A stretch of 64,000 bases of DNA from Strix aluco (GCF_031877795.1 NC_133948.1:12012948-12076947); one strand, 5' to 3'. Numbered from the stretch's first letter, positions 1-40,100 are shown. The notes: generated by a model from the sequence alone, not told the origin. Numbers and translations: made by a program.

Positions 1-3000
1 TTCTTGCCTTATAAATCATTCATTGCACAGACTGTTCAGGTCTTCCAGGAATGAAGAGGAATCTTACCATAACAAGATTCTTCACCTTATATTTGTGTCT
101 CTTTAGGGTGAGAAGGAGAGAATTAATTAATGAGAGAAGTTAATCTCTTAAAGAACTGCTAGTAAATATTCAGTTACACTAGCAAAGAGCATGGTATAAG
201 AATTGACACCGATAGGATAAAGCCCTTCTTGCAGGCTGTAGAACTCCAGTACACTTGTGCTGCAGGTAGCAGTAGATGCAGACAATTTGTCATAGTGACA
301 TTACCACAGGCAGAAAGGCTACTAGATACAAAGTACCACTGGTATTTTATTCATCATCACTTAAGTATTTTAGAAACAGTTGTTAGTCACCTCCATACTC
401 TTATGAAGTTGATGAAAACATACAGACTTTTTGTCAAGAATTCTTGAGCTGTGCCTTTCACTGCACAGCAATTTATTAGCCAAATCAGAAGTACAGTTTA
501 TTCTTTTGCTTTATGAACCTACCTTGATCATAGATCTCCTTTGCCACCACTGTCAAACCATAGAGCTTTACAGCAGAGTAAACATCTCCAGCATCCAAGG
601 AGGCAGCATCTGCTTTATTCACCTTAAAAACAACAGCAAAACCCTCAAAATAAATGTGCTTACAGGGAAACAAACAGAGCAGCTTCAAGAACAGAGTTTC
701 TGCCTGAGAAGTAGTAACCAGTGATTTTTACAAGCATTTGCTTTGTTTTTAAATGAATCCCTGCTACTAAGCATGGTGAAACGTTACCAATGAAGGCTGA
801 GTTACATTCAAAAAATACCAGTTCTTTTCCAGTAGCATCCTTTCTCACCTCTTTTTTGGGTCTTGCATTCCAAAAACTCAATTCTGATGCCGACTGAAGA
901 GAAAAGGCAACCCCTATTTCCTCCTACTGCTCCCCCAAGACCCCAAATCCTTCTCAGAGTTCTCCTGGCTATAATCTTTCCATAACCCAGAAAGTGGAAC
1001 TGAAATTTATTAACAAGGGTTGCAGGACTGAATGAAAACACAAAATAAATTATTCCCTGAACCAACAAGAAAGGTTTTCTTTGTTTTGTTTTCCAGGTCA
1101 GATTTGGACTCCATTGAAGGCAGCTGGGACTGAATGAAAATGGAAACTGAAATTCTCTATTCCAATCAAGTTTTAGGTATGTTAATGAAATTATTACATG
1201 GCAAATGCTTATCTTCCTTTTTCATGGGTGATTTTTTTTCAAATCATATAGCATTATGACAATTTCATTTCAGAAATGGACAATTATAAGAGCTTACACT
1301 TACAAAAGGTTTGATATCTAATTTTATTCAAATTAAATATATGAAAAAAGGCTTTGCTCCTTACTTCAGAAAAGACTGACTAGGGGCTAAAACTAGCAGG
1401 GAAGAAAGGGAAGAGAAAATATTCATTATAGTCGGAGTAGGACCAAAACCCACGAGCAAGGGGAATGCTCTGAGCAAGTTTTAACTTAGCAGTTTGGTTT
1501 TGTCCATTTATTTTCAAGCAGCTTTTTACTTATTTCCTGGAGATTGAAAGAACATTAGCTGGGGTAAAATAGTACATCTAGTAGAATGCTCACGGGGTTT
1601 AATTCTTGCCTCTCAAGGTACTGTGTATATGTGTGTCATATATGCAATACCATCACTTCAGTATCATTTTATTCTCCTATGGATTCTGTTTACCAGTTAG
1701 CTCTTCAAAAGAGGATTGGACTCAAAATCGGTTTTAAAAATCTCTGTGAACTCACCCTGATTTTATCAATGCAGTCATATGTATTGTGGGCTCTGATGCA
1801 AGAAATCCTAGCGAACGAATTGACAGTAGCAAGGGGAAGCACAGCCATAAGTGCTTTGGACAGTTCAGCACACTTTCTCTGTTCTAGGTCAGAAAGGGTG
1901 CACCATCGGAATTTCTTCCCTGTAGGATCAAAAAGAAGTCAAGATTTGTAGGATTTAGTGAAAAAAACCTCTCAGTTTAAGACCTTATGGAAAAGGGAGG
2001 TTATTTTACTTTTTTTAACCTCACAAGTAAATTGATTCTGCTCACTCACACTCACATACCCACATACTTACAGGCCCCCAAGAGATGAGCCCAAGCAGCC
2101 TGACCAAGATCACTTTTACCCAACGTGGAGGACAATGAATGTTTGCTGTTGAATCTTTACTATGTCGCTTTGCTTCCTCTTCACTGGCAGCAACAAACTC
2201 GCTTTTAGGTAGATTTTTCAAGAACCAACCATTCTTACGCATTATCTTTTGCCTCAGAATCTTCCTTGCTTCACCCTCCGTGAATTTTAGGCAAGGTTGC
2301 CACCCAAAATGAGGAAACAAAGGCAAGGACATCCTTAGGCTATGGTCTTTCTTCCTGTTGGGATAGCCAGAAGGGGAATGGCACTTAGAGCATAGGATAA
2401 CCTTGCTACCATCTCCCTGTTATCAGGCTGCAGTTTTTCTCCTAACAAATCAATTGTGATGTGACCTTAGCAGAGCACAGACCTTCTAATCTTGATGAAA
2501 CAATGCATTCCCCAGGGTTTATCGGGTTTATTGCTGTTAATTGTGTCCTTGGTTATCAATACAGGCCATTCTTTTAACCTTTGATCTGCTCTTTCCTCTG
2601 GTGCTTTCACACACACATATTCCCGTGCAGAATTTATCCATACCAATCTTAATATTTCTGTTACAAAGTTCTAGAAACTCAGAATTAAGCCTGCAAAAGA
2701 ACAAGAAATATGGAGGGAAGATGTTGATAGGGGATCAAGATGTTTTAGCTTTGTTGAATTTAGTCTTTAGAGAGGGGATTGTTGTTTTTTAAACAGACAA
2801 TAACTCATATTCCAAGTCCCAGGTGTCTCACAGCACTGAGTTACATGCTTTGTTAGAATAGTAGTTCCTTCCCATCTTCTTTCCAGACAAACACTACTTG
2901 ATTTTAAATAATAAGACCCACATCAGAGCTCCACCGTCAGAAAACCTTAGATCAGAGGAGAAGTGTGAAAATTTTAAGTTGGAAGAAATTAATAATTAAA

Positions 3001-6000
3001 TGGTACTTTATAATAGAGTAAGCCAAACCCTTCAGTTCAGGAGGTGAGGATCTGGGACTATTTGAAATTATGATGGCAATTCTGTGACTTGGACCCTCTT
3101 CTGTTTTTAAACAATGTACTATCTATTTCTTCAGCAATTACAAGTAACTTGCTGGATTTCCCTCAAGATGGAGGGGTTTCTCTTCCATGAAAACACCCAC
3201 TATGAAAGACAGAAACTAGGGACGATCTGGTTATTGACAATGAAGAATCATGTACTATGTTGACGAGAGTATTGAATAAACATTAACAACAAAATCCTCA
3301 AAATCCTACTTCTTTCAAGCAAGAAGTTAGTAAGAATTATCTTCATTTCCGATTGCCAAACAAAGAGATTAAATAACCTGCACAGGAACACTGTGCAGAA
3401 CTGAACTATTCAGTTGTCAGGTCTTTTTCCAGCAGAAAACTAGGTAACCAACTAAAAAAAGCCCCAGAACAGTGTCAGCAGAAAGAAGAGGTTAGGAGGA
3501 TGCAATTAGAAGTGGAGGAGACGGTGAAACCTCCTTTTCCAGCAGGAGTCGGGGTTTACTTGGTTTAAACCGACTATAAAGCTACATCTTAAGGGAGTTC
3601 AGACATGTCAACAAAATTTCCTCTTTTGCTTTAGGCTCCAGTTATTCCATCTTGGATGTACTATGACTTATTTTATATTCTTCCTAATAAATGCCTTGTA
3701 CTCTAAAATATATCATCATATGCACCTCAAGAAGCCACTGTACATTTAAGGAGAAAAGAAGTGTTTATTATATATAAAACCAGCATGCAGTTATGTAACT
3801 CGAGAGAATCTTATACCATGTAATGAAAACCAGGACTGAATGCACAGAAAACACTACACCATCTCTAACATTGTCATTTCCAGACGTTTGAGCATTTGGC
3901 TGTCTGGTGATCTATTAATATTAAACAAAAATATTGCCTGGAATAAATAATGCTTACAATTAAAACACTGAAGTTTTATTTCTTTGAGCATAGCATCAGA
4001 CATTAGTACTCCACTTGTTTTAATGTTAATGCAGCACATTTCCAAAAAGAACCCATTGTGGTTTTAGAGGGGAACAGCTTGAAATACACTGATTCATTTT
4101 GACAGCATTAATGAGTACACAGATCTCAACTATTCAAAGGAAACAAACTTTCACTGAATTACTAAGAAACATCAAGCTGCTTCAAAACTAACAGGGTCAC
4201 CATCTGTCAATGATCAAACACGAAAAATACAGGCAAATGGAAATCACAGGCACAGTTCTAGTTGCAACTTTTTGCAGAAGAAAACAAACCCAAAGCATAT
4301 ATTAGAGTTTGTATCCTGATAACCCATCCAGAGGTCACCTTTCTCTTTCCCTCTCTGCATCAGCCTTACCTGAAGACAGCAAAGTGAAGATGATTAGGAC
4401 AATTAAAATCATTGTCTTCATGATTACAGCAGTTCAGCAAGGATCCTCTCTCTACCCTGACGCTCTGCCTTCTCATACCAGGAATTCCACAGTGATGACC
4501 AAAGCTTCTGGAAGATAACAAAGGGGGTTTAGGCATCAACAAGGATAAACCAAGATTTAAGAAAAAAAACCAAACTGTCAGAGGATGGTATATCCTTGAA
4601 CGCAGAGGAGAAAGGGACAGTGTCCTACTCCTATCCACAGATGGAAAACAGCCGTGCGTCTTCTGCATTGTTATGAACAGACATAGGAAGAAATGTAAGC
4701 CTCTGCTTTTGAAAGAAATTGTGCTTCTGTTTCAAGAGGCACCAAAATGCCTTCGGGAGATAGGTAAGACTTACATCTATCTTATAAAAAAGACAAAAGC
4801 TACGTGAGTTGTCCAAACTACTGAACATATCTCTCTACAGAATGTTGAAGGGTCCTTCTTACTGTATTCTTTTTCACCTAATAATGGTTTATCTACTGAG
4901 TAATTTAAAACAAAAAGTAATCTCTATGCCTCCCTAAGAATTCAGAACACAACTGTGACGCTGTTGACTTTCTTGACTCTCTTCATTCCATTCTAGCACA
5001 GCAGTCTCATCCAAACTGGCTTATTTCCCTGTTTTCTAACACTTAGCCTGGAGCATTACCTCTTAAGTACTTTACAGCAGCCATGATTAACATCATTAAT
5101 TCTACAGCAGGGAAAAAAAAATACATACTTATATATATACACATATGCATATATATATAAAAGCAGAAGTGTGCATACTGAACTGATCTGATGATGCATA
5201 AAATACTGCTAATATGGCTTCATCTTTCCTGTTCAGGAAAGAATTAACTATTCCAAGAGTCCTGGAGAAAGAAAGTCTTTTTCCTAGTTTTGTTTTCATT
5301 CTTCATCTTCTGGATTTTCTTGGTACTTTCTCTGCCTTATGTATTTTTGCCAATACTTCTCCCAGATTTCTTTTGTTGCCTTATGTACTCTTCCCTAGGG
5401 ATTCACGTCCTTATTCCCCACTTGCTTCTTTCACATTCACATACACGGATTCCATTGCTTGTCTCTGTGTTTCGTAAGTTCCCTCACTAGATCTGCAGCA
5501 TCTGTTGAGGTGTTACGTTCCCCACTAATCCAGTCGCAGGAGTTACATTTCTCACTCCTTGCTGCACTCCCTGAAAAAATGTTCTCAAGCTGTAAGATCT
5601 CCCTTCTCTTACTTGCTAAGAGAACAACTGTGGTATTAATCCACCCTTCGACTTGGCTCACCTGCACTGGTCTAGCACAGCTCGGTACCCCTTGGGAAGT
5701 ATGTTTTATTCCCCAGTGAGAGCAGTCTGTATAATCTTTTGATACAATATATTATCAGATGTTAAAAAAACTTCCAGAAATGTAAGAACAAAAGACATGA
5801 GAAAAGTAATTTTAAAATAGTTAAAGGTACACATATTTCCTTTTAATTGCAGGGAGAAAGATTAGATCAGGACAGATCATTAATCAGTTCAGTCGATGTC
5901 AATTAATATACACTACAAACAAGTGTGTTTCATTTAACTACACCTTAACCTCTGAATCACTGCTGAATCACTTCTGGGGAAACGTGTCCGTCAGGCCCAC

Positions 6001-6600
6001 CAGCAGGGTGCAGTTACACATCAAAGCTAAGGGCTCTCGCAATGCCCCTAGCAAAGCGCCTAACAGGATCAAATCCCACCTTCTTTCAGGTTTTACTTCC
6101 TGTCAATCCTGCCATTATGTACATCCCAGCAACTCAGTCAGCTAGTAGAATTACTATTACATGAGGGCTGCATCTGGATCTCCGCTCAAGTTTTACATAT
6201 TTAAAAATAAAAGGCTTTCCTGTACACTTCGAAGATACTTTACAGATACTGTGCTGCTGCGAAAAAAGCAGAATGACGTGAAGATGTTGTAGACTTCATT
6301 TAGGCGTGGTGGGGAAAACAACCATTAATTACAAATGTAAAGTAATCAGGTCTGCCAAGAGGACGGTGTCCTAAACCACTGAGGATGCAGAGACACGTCA
6401 ACGGGACTCTGGAATTCTTTTCCTACTGATTAACCCTATGAAACTACTTCCCTACCACTGTCAGAAAATGGTAGCAAGCTACTTCCCAGTAATGTACCAT
6501 CTATGCATCTACCTAGGGATGCATCTAAAAGGGTGGAAACCAAATAATCTCTATGAAATCCCCTCGGTGCTGCTAGGATCTAGGCAAGGGACACCAGAGT
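1..6600. other. Left flank, no assignable gene except one candidate exon
   Basis: AT-rich sequence with short chance ORFs in all frames. By synteny with human (PRR14L next to PISD on the same strand) the 3' part of PRR14L could lie here, but I found no recognisable PRR14L coding sequence. Plus-strand AATAAA hexamers occur, for example at 6206-6211, so part of it may be a 3' untranslated region. A short alternating TA/CA stretch sits around 5130-5160. The only coding-like structure I support is the minus-strand exon at 4370-4507. Confidence 0.4.
4370..4507 (-). CDS. Candidate 5' exon of a small secreted or membrane peptide gene
   Basis: Read on the minus strand, a pyrimidine-rich acceptor ending TTATCTTCCAG (next to 4507) opens an exon with about 86 nt of untranslated leader. 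An ATG follows at 4421-4419, then 17 codons reading MKTMILIVLIIFTLLSS and one extra base, closed by a consensus donor gtaagg at 4369-4364. A short basic start followed by an unbroken hydrophobic core is typical of a signal peptide. I do not recognise the protein. One possible continuation uses the acceptor ending gacag at 4204: it adds DGDPVSFEAA and a stop at 4174-4172, for 27 residues in all. A different downstream exon is equally possible. It could also be a chance acceptor-ATG-donor arrangement. Confidence 0.35.
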
Positions 6601-6829
6601 AGGAATAGATGTTACTGCACTACCTGGCTGACAGCTCACTTGCAGGAACAGCATTGCATCTGTCCCGTGTTATGTCCCCCTTCTGTAAAATCCCTGCCCT
6701 GACACCCCTGGTGCTGCCATATCTGTGGTCAAGGACTTACCTGCCCCTCAACAGCAACACTGAGAAGCAGCTGAACCCCAACCGTCTCATCCTCAGCTGC
6801 CCAAGAAGCAGTCTTCTCCTCAAACCATA

Positions 6830-7140
6830 CCTCGCTTTGGGCAACAGCTTTGTCCTGATACCATACCCGCTTTGTGGAGCTGCCTTGTCCCCATCCCTCA
6901 GGGACCACCCCGTCCCCACACTACATCCCCGGGGAAACGGCCCTGTGCCCACATCATGTCCCCTCAGGGGTGGCCCTGTCCCCCCACCACGTTCTCCCAG
7001 AGAACAGCCCTCACCACATACCACATCCCCCTTTGGGGAACAGCCTCGTACCCGTGTCCCCATTCCCTATCTCCCTTGAGGAGCGGTCCCGTCCCTACAC
7101 ACCGCATTCCCCTCAGGTACCGGCCCCCTCACACCACCCT
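6830..7140. repeat. Degenerate GC-rich minisatellite upstream of PISD
   Basis: Successive imperfect units of roughly 38-45 bp repeat the theme CCCC-TCA-GGGG (a small palindrome) followed by a GCCCTGTCCCCAC-like segment and an ACCACAT-like segment. At least six diverged copies can be seen before the CpG island. The run keeps proline-rich reading frames open on the plus strand (ORF to about 7079), but these look like a by-product of the repeat and not a gene. Confidence 0.6.
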
Positions 7141-7249
7141 CCCTCAGCCGCGCCGACCCCGCCCGCCGCCGCCTGGCCCCGCCCCCCGGCCGTCTCCCGC
7201 CCTCACGCGCGGGACGCAGCAGAGGCGCCGGCGGCGGCGGCGAGGGAAG

Positions 7250-34242
<26,993 letters not shown>

Positions 34243-34847
34243 AAACTCGCTCAGCAAGAAGGTTTTCTATACAAAGGGACTCTTCTCACACCACTGAGCG
34301 TTTCACTTAAGTATGCATCACTCAGCAGGACCTGGGTGAGGAAAACAGAAGATGTCATTGCTCTGTTAAACTTGAGAGTATTTGGTCTACAGTTAATGTG
34401 CTGCTGAATGCAGAAAGAGAATTGAATGACCACATATGTATCAGGTACAGCTGCCTTTAAAGATGTTGACCGTGGAGGTTTCAGTCCCACCCTGTGCCTG
34501 TAGTCTTTCATTTTCTCCCCTCAATGTGCCACAGGATAATTATGTTCTTAGAGCCTGTTAAGTCCCTTTTAAGCCTTCCTAGGCTGTGCAGGTGCAATGG
34601 GGAGAAGGGTGAAGGTAGAGATTAGCTGTATTTAAAGGGGCATTGACAGGCTGAGTCAGACCTTGTACCTTATATCTGCAATATCTCTTTTTCAGACCTT
34701 GAGTAAAGAATGTGTTCTCATATTTATTTTATTCTAAGACGCTCCGCTGAAGTTCTTACATAAAGGCAGCCTGTGAATGCACAGCATGCCAAACGAGCAA
34801 GTGGCTTCACAGTCCAAAGCAAAATGTACAGCAGACAGCATCAATAC

Positions 34848-34853
34848 AATAAA
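34848..34853 (+). promoter_or_regulatory. PISD: PISD proximal poly(A) signal
   Basis: AATAAA about 610 nt after the stop, the first consensus hexamer downstream of the gene. Confidence 0.6.
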
Positions 34854-35666
34854 TTACACTCATCCAGGTTTTCTACTGTTTGACAACTTTAATTATTTTA
34901 CCTGACATTGTCCCTTTAAAAATTGACTTTGCACTGTATTTTAAACCTGAAAACACTGTGTCTACATTCCATACAATGAAACATCTTTGGATTTTTTTTT
35001 AAAAAAAAAAGCTGACAAAGCTGTGTGTCCTAATCCATGGTTTTATTTTGATATTCCAGGCCTTAAAGATTTTGTCTGTATGAGAGACAGTTACTTCACC
35101 TCTTGGATTAAGGGGTTAGAAAATGTAGGGGTGGTTTTTCTTGTGTGATGCAATGAGATGGCAGCCAAAATACGTTTTTACTTTCTGCTATGTATCTTCA
35201 TTGTTGCTTTGTCACTAAATTCTTGAAGAATTAATTCCTCTATTTACAGAACAGTTTCAGATACTTGAGGACCAATTTTTATTGCACGGAGTGAGATGCC
35301 CTATGCACTGACTGTGTATAAAAATATTACAGCTCTTTGAAGCAATCCCAAGTTGCCTCCCAGGTGCCAACCTGGCCCTCCTATAATGAACTGGCAACTA
35401 TTTCATCTTACTCAAAATATAAAAAAAAACCCCACACTGGCTCTGACTTCTGCCCTCATACTTAACTCTAGGAATGTGCTGGGGGCTGAAAGCTCTATGC
35501 TGAAGCTTCATCCTACAGCAAAACTTTAGAGTCTCTTTGTCAGGAAGAGTTAAAATCTAACACCTTGGATTCATTGAATGTGGCACTGTATGGCACTGGC
35601 AGAAACTGGTGCCAAAGTGAAGAAGAGGAATTGAATTTTAAAACAATGTATAATTTGTTTTTAGAG

Positions 35667-35672
35667 AATAAA
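35667..35672 (+). promoter_or_regulatory. PISD: PISD middle poly(A) signal
   Basis: AATAAA about 1.4 kb after the stop, followed by a TG/T-rich stretch. Confidence 0.4.
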
Positions 35673-36779
35673 CTGTTTCAAGTCCAGGCACTCATTTAGA
35701 ACTGACTTTACTAGCCAGAGCTTGTTGGAGTGGACATGCTTATGAAACCTGCCTTTCTGCTCTCTGACAGATTTCTCATTAGTTCCTTGCTTGAGCTACT
35801 TTTCTGCTACTTCAAGAAGATGATAGGCTTTGACCAGCTCTGATTTCCTAATTACCTATCTTCTTTGTATGCACTGCAGAAAATAGAATATAATTTTGTT
35901 GTACAAATGTCCAGTTTGCCAAGTCCTGTATGCTTAGCTTGTCATCAGGAAAGAAGGGATGATAAACTGCCTCTAAGTGATGTAGCCCAGCCATGCCTCA
36001 GATAATGGTGGCTGTTTGGGTGACAAGCAGGAGAAAATTCATTTGGCTCCGAGAGTCAATGTTTCCTCACTTTACACAGGGAGGAGTTTGAAAGCTTGAA
36101 GTGGCTCTCAGCCACCTATCTTGTTAAACTTCTTGGCATTAGCAAGTTTACTCCTGCAGCAGTATATTAACTTATACAGGTTCTAGAAATGTGCACTTTT
36201 TTAAACCATTAGGAGTGAGAAAAGACTAAGGCAAACATCAACCCCAAGAGGATAAAGCTAGGACTAGCTGCTTGACTACACTTCAGTGTCACGTTAACAG
36301 TAGAAAACAAATCTGTTCCAGTGGATGAGGGAAGAGACAACTGAATCTTTTCCCCCTATTCCACTGTGGCCCATGGCATCCAGACACAGCCAAAGCAACT
36401 TTAAGCTTTAATTTCTTCCTACTCAGCATCGTCATCCACAGTATCTGAAGGTTACTGTTAGCCTAGTAATGGAGGATGGGTTACCTGATGTTTGCTTTAT
36501 TAGAAATCTAAGGAGGAGAGGATTCAGCATGCAAGTGACTCTTTTCATGGTGGTCTTAATACTGTGCAGAGCTAGCTGATTAACAAACATTACTTCTTAC
36601 ACAGTGGTCAGCAACAAGCCCTGGAAGTGAAAGCAAAGTTCCTAGAGGGTACTGATAATGCTGTGAATTTCTCCTGCATGGAGAATCCATTTAATTCAAC
36701 TGTATCAGTAGCACGGTATTTTTGTATGTCAAAGTGTATGACTTACTGACATGAACTCATTTAATTGCAAACACTTTGA

Positions 36780-36785
36780 AATAAA
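36780..36785 (+). promoter_or_regulatory. PISD: PISD distal poly(A) signal
   Basis: AATAAA followed within 30 nt by a GTGTTG element, a good cleavage context. Using it brings the PISD transcript to within about 270 nt of the SFI1 stop codon on the other strand. Confidence 0.5.
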
Positions 36786-37056
36786 GAGTCTTATCAGTGT
36801 TGCTTATCTTTCTGAAATGTCAGAGTAACCTAAACTAGGTATTTTGAGTGCAGCATGAGGTGTGTTTAGCTCCTGTTTTGTTTGGTTTTTAACCAGCTGT
36901 AGTAACAAAAAAAACCCAAGCAAAAAATATTTTAAACTTAATTTATAGAAGTGCCACATACATAGAATAAGGGATTATATACATCTCTTCCATCCTTCCC
37001 TACTATGAAAGGGGCAAAAAGTCCTACCCAGGAGCTGGAATACTGGTGCAGATGCA

Positions 37057-37164
37057 TTATATATCCAGAGCAATCTGGATATCACGCAGGCGGGCAACCA
37101 GCTTCTGCACATGATGTCTCTCCTTTAGCTGTGCTTTGGTAAGAGTGTTGATCCTCACCTGCAA
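37057..37164 (-). CDS. SFI1: SFI1 last coding exon
   Basis: Encodes LQVRINTLTKAQLKERHHVQ, KLVARLRDIQIALDI-stop, with TAA at 37059-37057. C-terminal coiled coil, equal in position to human QIQLLAEELQAQ...IQALRQALC. Confidence 0.95.
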   Translation of the reverse strand: MQVRINTLTKAQLKERHHVQKLVARLRDIQIALDI

Positions 37165-40100
37165 CTGAAAGTGAAGACAATTGCATAAGTTGTTTGTACA
37201 GCAAGACAGCATTTAGCCTGTTTGACAGAGGAAGAGTGAATGAGCTCTAGCAGCCTTTATATTATCCCACTTAATGGTTCTTGTCACTCTGGAACAGCCA
37301 AGTATTGGCTACTAGCTTGAGGGGTAACACAGCCGTATGAACCTGGGAGCTGACAGCAATGCAGATGCAGTCTGTTGTGGTGTAGCTACACAGTCCTGAG
37401 AAATCATAGAAAAAAATGTGAGATCGAATCTACTAAAGCTTGCTATGTACCTTCAAAATAGCCCTAGAAAGGTCTACTGGAGCTGGAGTTACATTTCTGA
37501 AAAAAGAGGAAGATGCTTCTCCCACAGCAGTCTGTTCTGCTCGTCAGCCCACTTCTGATTATGTTTCCCTTCTCTTGGCATTTTAACAACACCATCTTAT
37601 ACAATTCCTCACAATTGCCATCAGTCTTTAGGCTAAGTACATAGCATAGAGATAATCACTTCAGGAACTTCAGTTTGTTTGCTGTTTACACACCTGATCC
37701 AATTCTTCCTGAACTGCTTGTACACCATCTTGGTCCCCTGGTTGTGTGCTCCTTTCTAGCCACTTCTGTAGAATCTGTGCCTGCTGTTGACAGGACCTGA
37801 TAAAATGGATTAGAAGGATTCTTTTATCCCAATTAGGAGTTCAACAGTCTTAAACCAACTTAGACTTGCAATAAGACCCAATTTTCTGTCTCAAACCAGT
37901 GAATGGTAAGTCTTTAAAAAAAAAAGGAAAATAAAAAGGAAAGGACAATGGAAGGCAGAGAAATTTGTCTGAAAACTGTTGTCTCCATTTCCTACTTCTA
38001 GTTCCTACTTCCTTTCCTGACAGTCGAATCCCCTCCAAGCCCCATTTTCTTAGGCATTTTTGTAAATGTGTTCTTGTTCTCATAGAGAAGTTATCAAATA
38101 CCAGCCATATTTTTTTCTTAATTGACAGTTGGAAAAGCTAAGGCTTCACTCCTCATGATAAAAGAACTAAAAACTAAATTTCAGCTCCTCTGCCCAGTTC
38201 ATTTGTACTACCTTCAGATTATACCCAATGGTACCTTTGTCATGCTTTCTCCAACAGCTGCCAAAGGTATTAAACTACTTGCTGACTACAAAAGAAGTTG
38301 CACATTTACTCTCTCCCACCTGGAGTGAACTCTTAAAAGCAGAAAACAAAAACCTCTAGAACTTTTCCCTGTTTCATTCATAGCTCTGCTGTGAACAGAC
38401 CGGTTATTTTCAAAGTAGATGCGTACAAAAAAAAGCAATATGGAGTTGACAGCATGAAGAAAGGCTGGCTAAAGGGGCTTTCCAACATACCTGAGTTCTT
38501 GCTTCCTGCTGAAGTAGTACTGCATCTGCTGTTGGATGTGTTGGAGTTCAACTTCCAGCTTTCTCTGGAATACCAGTTCTCTGGACCCGTGCTCCCTTTC
38601 TTCCCCTTCAGCTGAATGGAAGATACAAGGCACAAGCAATGAAAGAGGAACAGACTTTCACTGTTTCTTATCAAGGAAAGTCAGGTTAGTAGACAGGAAA
38701 CATGGAACCTTCCCGAGTCCTTTTCACATGTTTTGTCACCCCTGTGACATGTACTTATTCACCCAAAAGATCAGGTACAGCGAGAGAGCAGGAGTCCTGA
38801 CAGCATTACATGCTCTCAAGGCTCAGTTTAAACACCAAAAAAAGATGAGAAATGCTCTAGTGAATGGTTTAGTACTACAAATGCTATTTTGGCCTATTCA
38901 TGATTAAGTGGTTTACATCTACTTTAGAACGAAGTAGTAAATCTAGTCCCATGGAACACAAATTTCATGCCTTTATGTCATTAAAACGACCACACTTGAG
39001 AGGTGCTTAGACACCATCTGTCCCCTTTACGACCATACTGTAAGTATGGGGAAAACTTAAAGAGAACCTTCCTGGGTGAATTCTTCCCTCCTGAAATGAG
39101 TTCTGCTGTATATTCAGCCTTGTGCACGTGCATATCTCAGCACTCAAGCACATTCTCACTAAAAGCAGCTGACCCCTAGCATTTCCCATCCTTCAATCCC
39201 TAGAACAGGGCTTTAGCGCCCCTGATTCAGCAGGATCCACAAAACTTACCATCCTGAAAAGGAATGGCTGATACTCTTCACCTCCTGTGATGCAGGCTTA
39301 CAAGACTGCCTTGCCTCTTGTACATGTTGTGGAGTTGACTTGCAGTCTTGCATAAACTGGAGGAGGACACACAGCTGCTACAGTTTAGATCTGACGACCT
39401 ACCTGCAGTTTGGTGACTCCATTTTCCCACCAAATCTTCAGGTGACAGCAGATGTGGCTGCAAGTTTGGTCGCAACTTCTCCACAGAGTCCTGCTGAGAG
39501 TCTTGGGAACGGGCTCCTTTGTGAGCACTCACAGGCTGATCTCTCTACAAGGACAGAATAACTGTTTTCCTCACAGGGTTTTCTTGAGTAAGCCCTACAA
39601 GTAGGAGGCACCTGACCTGCTAAGCCCTACTCCCACTCTCAGATACCCGCCCTGTAGTTGCTGAGCCCCTCTCAAAATACCAGAAACAGCAGAGTTTAAG
39701 AAATGGGCTCTCTCATTTCCAGCATGGATATATTTCATCAAGATTAACACCTCCCATTCCGTGTGGAACAGAGGAGTTTAAAATGCAAGCACCCACTTGC
39801 AGATGAAGTAAATTTTAATTTTTGAGACTCTCAGCCACAGCCACTGCTACTAAACTGAGTTACTCCTAAATCCCTGAAATCTGGTTGGCAAACTGTAACT
39901 GCTGTAACTCTTTGAAGGAGCAGCACTCTCGAGTCAATTGCTAGGAAAAGCACCCAGCTAGGAAGGACACAAGACCAGGAAAAAAGGCATGAATTACGGT
40001 ACAACACGCTTGTGGATTGGTCAGCTAGTGAAATACTGCTTCAGACTGGTGGTAAACAGTTCTTGGGCATTCAGAGCCAGTTTGGTCAGCTTTTAAGATG

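Larger units (their letters stand above)
34243..37056. other. Convergent 3' region between PISD and SFI1
   Basis: 2.8 kb separates the two stop codons. Plus-strand AATAAA signals at 34848, 35667 and 36780 give short to long PISD 3' UTRs. On the minus strand the nearest consensus AATAAA (TTTATT on plus, near 36498) lies inside the longest PISD UTR, so the two transcripts can overlap. No gene is seen here. Confidence 0.7.

Noticed and set aside
1097-1133. Possible plus-strand terminal exon SDLDSIEGSWD-stop after a TTTTCCAG acceptor
   Set aside because: Only 12 codons, no recognised homologue and no upstream exon to join; not the PRR14L C-terminus as I remember it.
39250-39345. Extra SFI1 exon between exons y and z (acceptor CCTCCTCCAG, donor gtaagt)
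   Set aside because: Every frame either hits a stop or gives the wrong phase for exon z; direct joining of 39403 to 38611 keeps frame.
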